DNA of 64,000 nt from Cellulomonas sp. URHE0023 (GTDB taxonomy: Bacteria; Actinomycetota; Actinomycetes; Actinomycetales; Cellulomonadaceae). Every line of letters starts with the position of its first letter. The stretch's first letter is position 1. Of the stretch, positions 16,819-25,215 are shown piece after piece. The translations under genes and the position numbers were made by a program. Where the stretch lies: positions 372,001 through 436,000 of the forward strand of contig NZ_JIAN01000005.1 of NCBI RefSeq assembly GCF_000688475.1. Reading direction: 5' to 3'. The notes beneath the pieces are model-generated. The model did no database searches. It worked only from the letters and a program-made list of their open reading frames with translations, and was not told the DNA's origin.

Positions 16819-17139
16819 ATGCGCAACCTCGTCGTCCTGGCGCTCCTCGGCCTGACGATCTACTGCCTGTTCGACATCCTCCGCAGCACGCGCGACGAGC
16901 GGCTCGGGGTTCACCCCGTGCTCTGGATCCTCCTCGTGCTGGTGGTGCCGGTCCTGGGTGCCCTGGTGTGGCTGGGCGTCCGCTGGTCCAGGCGTACGGC
17001 CTACGCGGAGATCTCCGACACGCCCCCCACGAGCCGGCCGGAACGCCTGCGCTCGCCGGCGCCCGACGACGACCCGGAGTTCCTGCGCCGGCTCGACGAG
17101 GAGCGCCGTCGCAACGACGGGCCACCTGCCGTCGGCTGA
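16819..17139 (+). CDS. PLDc_N domain membrane protein
   Basis: 106-aa protein with two transmembrane helices (about residues 2-20 and 33-56) separated by a short charged loop. LWILLVLVVPVLGALVWLGV matches the phospholipase D N-terminal (PLDc_N) domain that occurs alone in many actinobacteria. The cytoplasmic tail is Arg/Asp/Pro-rich. It has no catalytic HKD motif, so a structural or regulatory membrane role is more likely than an enzymatic one. Confidence 0.8.
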   Translation: MRNLVVLALLGLTIYCLFDILRSTRDERLGVHPVLWILLVLVVPVLGALVWLGVRWSRRTAYAEISDTPPTSRPERLRSPAPDDDPEFLRRLDEERRRNDGPPAVG

Positions 17140-17180
17140 CACCTTCGTGAACGATCGGTCCGTCCTTGCGCCGCGCGGCC

Positions 17181-17194
17181 AGAGAGCGCTCCCT
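17181..17194. promoter_or_regulatory. CelR-type operator, upstream copy
   Basis: AGAGAGCGCTCCCT, a 14-mer with one mismatched pair around GAGCGCTC, close to the CelR box TGGGAGCGCTCCCA known from Thermobifida fusca. It is 18 bases upstream of the TTGACA box. Confidence 0.7.
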
Positions 17195-17211
17195 GGAATC
17201 CATCCCGCGGC

Positions 17212-17240
17212 TTGACAGGAGGATTGTCCGGGTTGAGGGT
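17212..17240 (+). promoter_or_regulatory. promoter of the GH16 gene
   Basis: A perfect TTGACA -35 box (17212-17217) is followed after 17 nt by GAGGGT (17235-17240), a weak -10. The predicted start lies near 17247, immediately before the second CelR-type box. Confidence 0.55.
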
Positions 17241-17248
17241 GAACTCCC

Positions 17249-17262
17249 AGAGAGCGCTCCCT
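17249..17262. promoter_or_regulatory. CelR-type operator, downstream copy
   Basis: Exact second copy of AGAGAGCGCTCCCT, 68 bases from the first, overlapping the predicted transcription start. Two identical boxes on either side of the promoter suggest repression by steric block, perhaps with looping. Confidence 0.72.
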
Positions 17263-17311
17263 CGCCTCTCCGGCCCCATCCCACCTGTCAATGACGACCC
17301 TTGGGGGAAGC

Positions 17312-19465
17312 ATGCCTCCCGTTCCACGCCCCGCAACCGGCACGACGGCCGCCACCGGCCGACCAGCCGGGCGCACCGCCCTCGCAGCCCTTGCTGTCAT
17401 CGCCGTGGCCCTCGGCCTGGCCGCCGTCCGCGCCGACCAGGCGCACGCGGCCGTCGTCGTCCTGTCCCAGGGCAAGACGACCACGGCATCGTCCTCGGAG
17501 TCCGCCGGCACCGCGCCGAGCGCGGCGACCGACGGGAACACCGGCACCCGCTGGTCCAGCTCGTTCGCGGACAACCAGTGGATCCAGGTGGACCTGGGAT
17601 CCACGCAGTCGTTCACCGAGATCGACCTCACCTGGGAGGCCGCCTACGCCTCCGCCTACACGATCCAGGTCTCGGACAACGGCTCGACGTGGACGACGGT
17701 GCGCAACGGCACCGCCACCTCCGCCGCCAAGCAGGCGCTCGCGATCAACGGCTCGGGCCGCTACGTGCGCCTCACCGGAACCCAACGGGCCACCCAGTAC
17801 GGGATCTCGCTGTTCGAGCTCGAGGTCCTGGGCAGCACCGCACCGCCCGCCACCTCGACCTTGCTGTCGCAGGGCCGGCCCACCACCGCCTCCTCGGTGG
17901 AGTCCGCCGGCACGCCGGCGGCCTCCGCGACCGACGGCAACCTGGGCACCCGCTGGTCGAGCGCGTCCGCGGACCCGCAGTGGATCCAGGTGGACCTCGG
18001 GGCCGCCCGCGCCCTGACCCGCGTCGACCTCACGTGGGAGACCGCCTACGCGAGCGCGTTCCAGATCCAGACGTCCACGGACGGCACCGTCTGGACCACG
18101 CAGTCCTCGCAGACCGCGACCAGCAGCGCGAAGCAGTCGATCGCGCTGAGCGCCACGGCCCGCTACGTCCGGCTGTACTCCACGAAGCGCGCGACCGCGT
18201 ACGGCGTCTCGCTGTGGGAGCTCCAGGTCTTCGGCGTCGCGGACGGCAGCACCACCCCGCCGCCCCCCACGCAGAACCCCGGCACCCCCGTGCTCCTCAG
18301 CTACAAGAAGCCGGGCACGGCGTCGACCAGCCAGGACGACGGCACCTGCTACCAGTGCACGCCCGACAAGGCGCTCGACGCGGACGCCGCCTCCCGCTGG
18401 GCCAGCGCCAACCCCGCCGGGTGGACCGACGCGGGGTGGATCCAGGTGGACCTCGGCGCCACGGCGCACGTCTCGCAGGTCGTCCTGCAGTGGGACCCCG
18501 CGTACGCCACGGGCTACCAGGTCCAGATCTCGGCCGACGGCAACGCCTGGAGCACGATCTACTCGACCACCACCGGCAAGGGGCTCAAGGAGACCCTGAA
18601 CGTCTCCGGTGACGGCCGCTACGTCCGGCTGAACCTCACGAAGCGCAGCGGCCCGTACGGGTACTCCCTGTACGCGTTCGACGTCTACGGCACGGGCGGG
18701 AACCCCGTCCAGCCGCCGACGACGAACGTCCCCGCCCCGAACTTCACGCGCCTCGCCTTCAGCGACGAGTTCAACGGCACGTCGGGCACCGGACCGGACA
18801 CCTCCAAGTGGACGGTGGACCCCGGCACCGGTCAGAACGGCGAGCAGCAGTACTACACGCCATCCGGCAACCTGAACATGGACGGCCAGGGCCACCTCGT
18901 CATCCAGGCGCGCAAGGAGGCGGCGGGCGGCCGCGACTACACCTCCGGGCGCATGAACACCACCAACAAGTTCATGTTCACCTACGGTCGCGTCGAGGCG
19001 CGCATCAAGGTCCCGGCGGGCCAGGGCTACTGGCCCGCGTTCTGGATGATGGGAGCCGACTTCCTGACCGGCCGGCCGTGGCCGTACAACGGCGAGGTCG
19101 ACATCATGGAGGTCCTGGGCAAGGACACGACGACGTCGTACTCGACGCTGCACGCCCCCGCCTACAACGGCGCAGGCGGGTACGGCGGCTCGTACAAGCT
19201 CCCGGACGGAGCGCCGCTGTCCAACGACTTCCACACCTGGGCGGCGGAGTGGGACGCCAACGGCATCCGCTACTTCCTGGACAACCGCCTCGTCTTCACG
19301 GCCGACAAGGCGACCGTGGAGTCGACCCGGGGTCCGTGGATCTACGACCACGACTTCTACGTCATCCTCAACCTCGCCGTCGGGGGTGACTGGCCAGGTC
19401 CTGTGGACGCCACCACACCGTTCCCGGCACAGATGCTCGTGGACTACGTCCGCGTCTACCGCTGA
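17312..19465 (+). CDS. secreted GH16 beta-1,3-glucanase with three discoidin (F5/8C) domains
   Basis: Extracellular glucan hydrolase of 717 aa. A signal peptide (about 1-46, ending DQAHA) is followed by three F5/8-type C (CBM32-like) modules at about 47-180, 183-313 and 327-470, each with a SRWSS/RWAS...WIQVDLG core, then a GH16 domain (about 480-717). The GH16 catalytic motif GEVDIMEV places nucleophile and acid/base at Glu595 and Glu600. The ATG at 17312 has GGGGGAAG upstream; an ATG 7 codons earlier is an alternative without a visible binding site. Likely substrate is laminarin or other beta-1,3(1,4)-glucan. The flanking CelR-type boxes and downstream LacI gene indicate sugar-responsive repression. 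Confidence 0.93.
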   Translation: MPPVPRPATGTTAATGRPAGRTALAALAVIAVALGLAAVRADQAHAAVVVLSQGKTTTASSSESAGTAPSAATDGNTGTRWSSSFADNQWIQVDLGSTQSFTEIDLTWEAAYASAYTIQVSDNGSTWTTVRNGTATSAAKQALAINGSGRYVRLTGTQRATQYGISLFELEVLGSTAPPATSTLLSQGRPTTASSVESAGTPAASATDGNLGTRWSSASADPQWIQVDLGAARALTRVDLTWETAYASAFQIQTSTDGTVWTTQSSQTATSSAKQSIALSATARYVRLYSTKRATAYGVSLWELQVFGVADGSTTPPPPTQNPGTPVLLSYKKPGTASTSQDDGTCYQCTPDKALDADAASRWASANPAGWTDAGWIQVDLGATAHVSQVVLQWDPAYATGYQVQISADGNAWSTIYSTTTGKGLKETLNVSGDGRYVRLNLTKRSGPYGYSLYAFDVYGTGGNPVQPPTTNVPAPNFTRLAFSDEFNGTSGTGPDTSKWTVDPGTGQNGEQQYYTPSGNLNMDGQGHLVIQARKEAAGGRDYTSGRMNTTNKFMFTYGRVEARIKVPAGQGYWPAFWMMGADFLTGRPWPYNGEVDIMEVLGKDTTTSYSTLHAPAYNGAGGYGGSYKLPDGAPLSNDFHTWAAEWDANGIRYFLDNRLVFTADKATVESTRGPWIYDHDFYVILNLAVGGDWPGPVDATTPFPAQMLVDYVRVYR

Positions 19466-19477
19466 GCAGAAGTGTGT

Positions 19478-19509
19478 GGCGGGCCCGGACCGGTCGGTCC
19501 GGGCCCGCC
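19478..19509 (+). terminator. terminator after the GH16 gene
   Basis: Perfect 14-bp GC stem (GGCGGGCCCGGACC) with a 4-nt loop, 12 bases after the stop. It separates the enzyme from the LacI gene 24 bases further on. Confidence 0.8.
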
Positions 19510-19533
19510 GCACCGGGTGCTAAGAAAGGACCC

Positions 19534-20568
19534 ATGACCAGCAGGCCGGGACCGTCGACCATCGAGGAGGTGGCCCAGCGAGCCGGTGTCTCACGCTCCA
19601 CGGTCTCGCGCGTGCTGAACGGGGTCGCGACAGTGGATCCCAAGATGCGTCGTGCCGTCGACGACGCCGTGCGCGCCACGGGGTACGTGCCGAACCTGGC
19701 CGCACGTTCGCTGGTCACACGCCGGACCAACTCGGTCGCGCTCGTGATCTCGGAGCCCGCCTCGGGGATCGCCGGCGCCGAGTTCCTGCAGCGGATCTTC
19801 TCGGACCCGTACTTCGGCCGCGTGACGGCGGGCGCCCAGCACGTGCTGCGCGCCACGGGCGTGCACCTCGTCGTGGTCCCGGCAGACCGCGAGGCGCACG
19901 ACTTCGTACTCAGCTACCTGCGGCAGGGGCACGTGGACGGTGTGCTCTTCCTGGCCGGCGGCGACGAGCACGGGCTTCCGCACGCCCTGTACGAGATGAA
20001 CGTGCCGGTCGTCCTGTCCCACCGGCCCAGCGCGGCACTCCCGGTGAGCTGGGTGGATGCCGACCAGACGATCGGCGGCCGGCTGGCGGCGGAGCATCTC
20101 GGCCGGCTCGGCCGCCGTCGCGCCGTGGTGCTCGCCGGGCCGCCCGAGCTGGCCGCCGCGCGTGAGCGGCTCGCGGGGTTCCGGGCGGCCGCCGAAGGGC
20201 TGGGCATCGCCGTCGCCGTGGTGCACGGTGACTACTCTGCGCGCAGCGGGACGGCAGGAGGACGCAGGATCCTGGCCGAGCACCCCACCGCCGACGCGGT
20301 CTTCGCAGCCAACGACCTGGTCGCCGAGGCGGTGGTGCGCGTCCTGGTGGACGCCGGACGGCACGTGCCGGCCGACGTCGCCGTCGTCGGGTTCGACGAC
20401 AGCACGACAGCGCGCGACGCCGTCCCTGCCCTGACCACGATCCGTCAGCCGGTCGAGGACATGGCCGGGGAGATGGCCCGGCTCCTCCTGGACCGCATCC
20501 GGACGCCGGACCAGCCCGCTCGCGGCGTCATGTTCGCGCCGACGCTCGTGGTGCGCGAGACGGCCTAG
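19534..20568 (+). CDS. LacI family transcriptional regulator, CelR-like
   Basis: 344-aa repressor. HTH at about residues 9-30 (TIEEVAQRAGVSRSTVSRVLNG) with the YVPNLAARSLVTRRT hinge, followed by a periplasmic-binding-fold effector domain (DPYFGRVTAGAQ, GVLFLAGG, VDADQTIGGRLA, VVGFDDS). GAAAGGA lies 5-11 bases before the ATG. Position after the laminarinase, and the CelR-type boxes before that gene and just past its own stop, make it the probable local regulator, perhaps sensing gluco-oligosaccharides. Effector and operator specificity are inference. Confidence 0.9.
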   Translation: MTSRPGPSTIEEVAQRAGVSRSTVSRVLNGVATVDPKMRRAVDDAVRATGYVPNLAARSLVTRRTNSVALVISEPASGIAGAEFLQRIFSDPYFGRVTAGAQHVLRATGVHLVVVPADREAHDFVLSYLRQGHVDGVLFLAGGDEHGLPHALYEMNVPVVLSHRPSAALPVSWVDADQTIGGRLAAEHLGRLGRRRAVVLAGPPELAAARERLAGFRAAAEGLGIAVAVVHGDYSARSGTAGGRRILAEHPTADAVFAANDLVAEAVVRVLVDAGRHVPADVAVVGFDDSTTARDAVPALTTIRQPVEDMAGEMARLLLDRIRTPDQPARGVMFAPTLVVRETA

Positions 20569-20580
20569 GGAGCGCTCGGA
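20569..20580. promoter_or_regulatory. third CelR-like box at the lacI stop
   Basis: GGAGCGCTCGGA carries the perfect 8-bp core GAGCGCTC (20570-20577) immediately after the lacI stop codon. No gene starts nearby on either strand, so it may be an auxiliary site or chance. Confidence 0.4.
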
Positions 20581-20651
20581 GCCCGAAGGCCAGGAGGGCC
20601 TCCCCCAACGACAAGGACGAGCCGGCAGCCACGGGCTGATCCCGCGACCCA

Positions 20652-20672
20652 CCGGACCGCGTCACCGTCCGG
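20652..20672. terminator. weak bidirectional hairpin between lacI and the response regulator
   Basis: CCGGAC and GTCCGG form a 6-bp stem with a 9-nt loop in the 121-base convergent gap. Confidence 0.35.
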
Positions 20673-20689
20673 ACCCCACGGCGGTGCCG

Positions 20690-21298
20690 TCAGGCGATCC
20701 AGCCACGGTCCCGGGCGATGCGGACGGCGTCGTGCCGGTTCGCCGCGCCCAGCTTGGTCACCGCGGCCGACAGGTAGTTGCGGGCCGTGCCCGCCGACAA
20801 CGACGCCGCGCGCGCGATCGCCTCGACGGGTGCGCCGTCGGCGGCGAGCTCGAGGACGTCGGCCTCCCGGGCCGTGAGCGGGTTGTCACCGCCGCTGATC
20901 GCCTCGGCGGCGAGCTGCGGGTCAACGTACCGCCCGCCCGCGTGCACCGAGCGGATGACGTCGGCGAGCACGTGCGCCGAGACGGTCTTCGGCAGGAACC
21001 CCCGCACCCCGGCCGCGAGCGCGCGCTTGAGGTGCCCGGGTCGGCCGTGGCCGGTGACGATCACGCACGCGCAGCCGGGGACGTCCCGAGCCAGCGCCTC
21101 GGCGACGGCGATGCCGTCGAGGTCGGGCATCTGGAGGTCGAGGACCGCGACGTCCGGACGGTACGCGCGAGCCGTCGCGACCGCTTCGCTCCCGGTGCGG
21201 GCCTGCGCGACCACTTCGAGGTCGTCCTCGAGGTCGAGCAGGGCGGCCAGTCCCGAGCGGATGAGGTTCTCGTCGTCGGCGAGCACGACGCGGATCAT
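20690..21298 (-). CDS. NarL/LuxR-type response regulator
   Basis: 202-aa DNA-binding response regulator. The receiver domain has the acidic pocket (ADDE at 7-10), phospho-acceptor Asp54 (VLDLQMPDLDG) and a conserved Lys near 104 (PKT). The C-terminal LuxR HTH spans about 135-200 (LTAREADVLELAADG...AVTKLGAANRHDAV). Its ATG overlaps the stop of the histidine kinase gene, so the pair is coupled. Likely targets include the adjacent ABC exporter, by analogy with DesKR-type pairs. Confidence 0.93.
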   Translation of the reverse strand: MIRVVLADDENLIRSGLAALLDLEDDLEVVAQARTGSEAVATARAYRPDVAVLDLQMPDLDGIAVAEALARDVPGCACVIVTGHGRPGHLKRALAAGVRGFLPKTVSAHVLADVIRSVHAGGRYVDPQLAAEAISGGDNPLTAREADVLELAADGAPVEAIARAASLSAGTARNYLSAAVTKLGAANRHDAVRIARDRGWIA

Positions 21299-22482
21299 GA
21301 GCCCACCGGCAGCCGCGCGATTAGCACGAAGGTGCCGCTCCCGGGCGGTTCCGGGGCGGCCGAGACCACCACGTCACCGCCGCGGACGGCCAGCCGCTCG
21401 CGCAGGCCGACCAGCCCGGTGCCGCCCGTGCCACCGGGGCGCGCACCGTCGTTGCCGATCGTCAGGACCGTGCCCTCGTGGTCCATGGCCAGGTCGAACG
21501 TCACGGCGGTCGCGTCGCTGTGCCGCAGGATGTTCGTCGTCGCCTCTCGAACCACCCAGCCGAGCGTCGTCTGGGTGTCCTGAGGCAGGCTGCCGCCGTC
21601 ACCGACCACGCGGGTCTCGATCCCGGCAGCCCTCAGCACGGACCGCGCACCCGCCAGCTCCGTGGTCAGGTCGGTCGAGCGGTAGGCGCCGACGACGTCG
21701 CGCAGCTCCAGCATCGAGTCCTGCGCCGTCTGCCGGATCCGCGCCAGAAGCTCCTCGGAGCCGTCCTGGCCTCGGAGCACGAGCTTCTCGGCGAGCTCGC
21801 TGTCGATCGCGATGAGGGCGAGGTTGCGGCCGAGCACGTCGTGCAGGTCCCTCGAGAACCGGAGCCGCTCCTCGGCGACCGCGAGCCGCGCCTGCACTCC
21901 GCGCGCGTTGTACATCTGCCATAGGACGTCGAGCATCCACAGGGTCGCGCCGTAGATCACTGCGACGGTGCCGACGGTGAGCGCGTAGTTCACGGCCCAG
22001 ACGACCTGGTCCTGCGTCACGGTCTGCACCACACCGAGCAGCAAGGCGGGCACCGTGACCGAGACCGCGAGCCAGGTCGGCCGCAGGAACGGGCTCACCG
22101 CGGCGGTCAGCGCCGCGCAGAACAGGATCGCCGAACCGCCCGCGGCCAGCCCGAACGTGAGGGGGTCCGTGTCGTCGGCGAACGCGACGGCGACCAGCAC
22201 CCCGACCAAGGTGAGGAAGCACGCTGCAGCCAGCGGCAGTTGCACCGGACGTCGGCCACCCATCCGTCGGTCGACGCCTGCGCGCAGCACCAGGAGGCAC
22301 GCGACGGTCTGCGCGACGACGACGGCCAGCAGGGCCGCCGTCCGTCTGTCGTGCGACGCCTTGTCGCCCGCAGCACCGACGACGACCAGCACCATCACCA
22401 CGGGGGCGGTCGCCGACACCGCGTACAAGGACCAGCGCGTCAACAGGTCGATGCTGCGCCGCCCCTGCTCGTCCGTGGTCAC
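21295..22482 (-). CDS. sensor histidine kinase, DesK-like
   Basis: 395-aa membrane kinase. Five or six hydrophobic segments occupy roughly residues 15-180, with no large extracellular domain, suggesting an intramembrane sensor. HisKA_3 phospho-His is in RFSRDLHDVLGR; the HATPase domain shows REATTNILRHSDA (N box) and GTGLVGLRERL (G box). The GTG at 22482 was chosen because the frame upstream overlaps the permease coding end. It partners the overlapping response regulator and follows an ABC-2 exporter operon by 38 bases. Confidence 0.92.
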   Translation of the reverse strand: MTTDEQGRRSIDLLTRWSLYAVSATAPVVMVLVVVGAAGDKASHDRRTAALLAVVVAQTVACLLVLRAGVDRRMGGRRPVQLPLAAACFLTLVGVLVAVAFADDTDPLTFGLAAGGSAILFCAALTAAVSPFLRPTWLAVSVTVPALLLGVVQTVTQDQVVWAVNYALTVGTVAVIYGATLWMLDVLWQMYNARGVQARLAVAEERLRFSRDLHDVLGRNLALIAIDSELAEKLVLRGQDGSEELLARIRQTAQDSMLELRDVVGAYRSTDLTTELAGARSVLRAAGIETRVVGDGGSLPQDTQTTLGWVVREATTNILRHSDATAVTFDLAMDHEGTVLTIGNDGARPGGTGGTGLVGLRERLAVRGGDVVVSAAPEPPGSGTFVLIARLPVGS

Positions 22483-22520
22483 CGGGTCATTAGCCCGTGC
22501 CCCGGCGACGAGCGCAAGTC

Positions 22521-23246
22521 TCACCTGCGCACGTCCCACCGGAACCACCGCCGGGCTGCCCACGTCCCGACCACCAGCCACCCGACCAGGATCGCGATCG
22601 GCGCCAGGATCGCTCCGCCAGAGCCCGCGAGGGCGATGTTCAGGAGGTCGACCGTCGGCGTCAGCGGGGAGTACGGAGCGACTGCCTGCACCCAGTCGGG
22701 CAAGGCGTCGAGGGGGAACACCAGCCCGCTGAGGAACAGCGGGATCAGCGTGCCCGGCAGCGTCGTCACCTGTGCCAGCTCGACGGTCCGGGTGAACGCC
22801 GTGCTGACCACGGCCAGGAGGACGAACACGGCGGTCCCGAGCACGACCGCGAGCGCTGCGAGCGGGACGTTCGAGCCTTCGGACGCACCGACCAGCACCA
22901 CGACGAGCACCCCGCCGACGACCGCCTGAGCCCAGGTCAGGGCGATCGCCGGAGCAGCGGTGCCCAGCAGGATCTCGGCATCCCGCAGCTCACCGGTGCG
23001 CAACCGCTCCAGCACGCGGGCCTCGCGGCGCGCGACGATCGCCGTGACCAGGTTGAAGTAGACGCCGGACAGCATCGAGAAGCCGATGAGCAGGACGAGC
23101 AGAGCGCCCGTGCCGTTCTCGTACAGACCCGACGATGCCACCATCGGCACCGCCAGGACCGGGATGCCGACCGCGACCACCAGTGCCAGCGGGTCACGGC
23201 GGAGCAACGTGCCCTCGGCCCGCGCGAGCGACCCGACACGCGTCAT
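22521..23246 (-). CDS. ABC-2 type transporter permease
   Basis: 241-aa membrane component with about six helices and the ABC-2 pattern near the middle (VTAIVARREARVLERLRTGELRDAEIL, then LFLSGLVFPLDALPDWVQAVAPYSPLTPTVDLL). The ATG overlaps the ATPase stop in an ATGA junction, which decides the start. It works with the upstream ATPase as an exporter; resemblance to DrrB or antibiotic/lipid exporters is general. The HK/RR genes directly downstream suggest stress- or drug-induced expression. Confidence 0.88.
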   Translation of the reverse strand: MTRVGSLARAEGTLLRRDPLALVVAVGIPVLAVPMVASSGLYENGTGALLVLLIGFSMLSGVYFNLVTAIVARREARVLERLRTGELRDAEILLGTAAPAIALTWAQAVVGGVLVVVLVGASEGSNVPLAALAVVLGTAVFVLLAVVSTAFTRTVELAQVTTLPGTLIPLFLSGLVFPLDALPDWVQAVAPYSPLTPTVDLLNIALAGSGGAILAPIAILVGWLVVGTWAARRWFRWDVRR

Positions 23247-24121
23247 GCCGCCACCCCCGCCGCGATCTCGAGGAACGCTTCCTCCAGCGTCGCGGGCCGC
23301 GTGCTGACCGCGAGACCCGGCGCCCACGCGTCCAGCGCTGCGATCGTCCCGGCCACGTCGTCGGTGGACACCGTGACCGTGTCCCCGACCACCTCGACGG
23401 TCCCGTCCAAGGGCGGCAGAGGCAGGACCGTGCGGAACGTGACGCGCTGCGCGTGCGCCGCCGCGACCGCCGCCGGTGTGCCGTCACGGACCACCACACC
23501 GCGGTGCAGGATGGCCAGCCGGTCGGCGAGCCGCTCCGCCTCCTGCAGGTGGTGGGTCGTCATCAGCACGGTCACGCCCGTGCCGAGCAGCTCGCGCACC
23601 AGCCGCCACGTGCGGGCCCGGCTCTCCGGGTCGAGCCCCGCGGTCGGTTCGTCGAGGAACAGGACGTCCGGCCTCCCGAGGACGGCGAGCGCAAGGTCGA
23701 GGCGGCGCCGCTCACCCCCGGACAGCTGCCGGACCCGCACCCGCGCGCGGTGCCGCAGGTCCAGCAGGTCGAGGACCTCGTCGATCGGCCGCGGCCTCGA
23801 CAGCGTCCCCGCCCACATCCGCAGCGTCTCGGTGACCGTGAGCCCCGTCTGCAGACCGCCCTCCTGCAGCACGACCCCGGTGCGCGCCCGCACGGTGCGT
23901 CGCTCGCGGACCGGGTCATGGCCCAGCACGCGCACCGTGCCCCCGGTCGGCGGCGCGAGCCCTTCGATGACTTCCAGTGCGGACGTCTTGCCGGCGCCGT
24001 TGGTGCCGAGCAGGGCGAAGAGCTCCCCGCGGCGGACGGTCAGGCTCACGCCGCGGACCGCGTCGAATCCCTGGTACGAGCGCCACAGGTCCTCGACCTC
24101 GACTGCTGCTGTCTGCGTCAT
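23243..24121 (-). CDS. ABC transporter ATP-binding protein
   Basis: 292-aa ATPase: Walker A GTNGAGKTS near residue 41, Q-loop VVLQEGGLQ, signature LSGGERRRLDLA, Walker B VLFLDEPTAGLD and H-loop MTTHH. A ~90-residue C-terminal extension follows, as in DrrA-type exporters. First gene of the four-gene ATPase-permease-kinase-regulator unit. A start 19 codons earlier is open, but MTQTAAVEVEDLW fits the usual beginning of the family. Confidence 0.93.
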   Translation of the reverse strand: MTQTAAVEVEDLWRSYQGFDAVRGVSLTVRRGELFALLGTNGAGKTSALEVIEGLAPPTGGTVRVLGHDPVRERRTVRARTGVVLQEGGLQTGLTVTETLRMWAGTLSRPRPIDEVLDLLDLRHRARVRVRQLSGGERRRLDLALAVLGRPDVLFLDEPTAGLDPESRARTWRLVRELLGTGVTVLMTTHHLQEAERLADRLAILHRGVVVRDGTPAAVAAAHAQRVTFRTVLPLPPLDGTVEVVGDTVTVSTDDVAGTIAALDAWAPGLAVSTRPATLEEAFLEIAAGVAA

Positions 24122-24231
24122 ACCGCCAGCGTCGGCCCTGGCAGACCGGGGCGGCAGTGCGCCGACGCACGAGGTCACCGTGCGATCCGCACCGCCGACC
24201 CGTGACAGATGTCAGGTGCCGGCCGGGCGGC

Positions 24232-25215
24232 CTAGAGGCCCGAGTACGAGTGCTTGCCCGTGACCACGAGGTTCACGACGGTGAAGTTCATCAGCACCAC
24301 GGCGTAGCCGACGAAGACGAAGTACGAGGCGCGGCGCCCGCTCCAGCCGCGCGTGGTGCGCGCGTGCAGATAGGCCGCGTACACCACCCAGGCGACGAAC
24401 GTGCCGACCTCCTTGGGGTCCCAGCCCCAGTACCGTCCCCACGCGTGCTCGGCCCAGACGGCCCCGCCGATGAGGGTGAAGGTCCACAGGACGAACGCGA
24501 CCGCGTTGAGCCGGAACGACATCGCCTCGAGGTCGCGACCGCTCGGGACCTGCTCGAGCCAGCTGAACCGGCGCCCGGACACGGTCGTGCGGACGCGTCC
24601 CGCGTTCTCGGGGAGCCCTTCCTCGCGGTAGCTCTTGAGCACCTGCAGCACCGACGCGCCGAACGCGACGGTGAAGATGCCCGTGGCGGCGATGGCGACC
24701 CCGACGTGCAGCACCAGCCAGTAGCTCTGCAGCGCGGGCTGCACGGCATCGGCCTGGATGTAGAACCAGTTGAGCGCGACGACGAGCGCGACGACCGCCA
24801 GCCCCATGACGACCACGGACAGGAACGCGATGATCCGGCGGCGCTGCACCACCGCGAGGATGAGTGTGGCCCAGAACACCGCGACCAGGGTGAACTCGTA
24901 CATGTTGGCGGTGGGCCAGCGGCCCGCGGCGAACCCGCGCAGCACGATCCCCCCGAACAGCAGCGCGATCCCGAGCAGGTGCGTCGAGCGGGCGATGCCC
25001 TCGGCGCGGACCGACCTGCTCGGCGCCCTCTGGTCCGCCGACCCGGCAGCCGCGGAGACCGGTCCACCGCCGCCCGAGCCCACCATGGCGGGCTGCGCGA
25101 CGCGCTGCGACCGCTCCGCGATGCGCGCGAGGTCCACGGCGTAGGCGACGAGCGCGACGGTGAACGCGGTCGCGGCGGCCCAGACCAGCAGGGTGCTCAG
25201 GTCACCGGTGTCCAT
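24232..25215 (-). CDS. ccsB: cytochrome c biogenesis protein CcsB/CcsA (heme handling)
   Basis: System II cytochrome c maturation protein (327 aa, about eight helices) that conducts heme to the outer face and, with ResB, ligates it to apocytochrome c. The tryptophan-rich WWD-type signature WGRYWGWDPKEVGTFVAW is near the C-terminal third, flanked by conserved His in AEHAW and YLHART. A GGAGAGG site 7 bases before the ATG at 25215 decides the start, which lies inside the end of resB (14-base overlap). Last gene of the resA-ccdA-resB-ccsB unit. Confidence 0.93.
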   Translation of the reverse strand: MDTGDLSTLLVWAAATAFTVALVAYAVDLARIAERSQRVAQPAMVGSGGGGPVSAAAGSADQRAPSRSVRAEGIARSTHLLGIALLFGGIVLRGFAAGRWPTANMYEFTLVAVFWATLILAVVQRRRIIAFLSVVVMGLAVVALVVALNWFYIQADAVQPALQSYWLVLHVGVAIAATGIFTVAFGASVLQVLKSYREEGLPENAGRVRTTVSGRRFSWLEQVPSGRDLEAMSFRLNAVAFVLWTFTLIGGAVWAEHAWGRYWGWDPKEVGTFVAWVVYAAYLHARTTRGWSGRRASYFVFVGYAVVLMNFTVVNLVVTGKHSYSGL

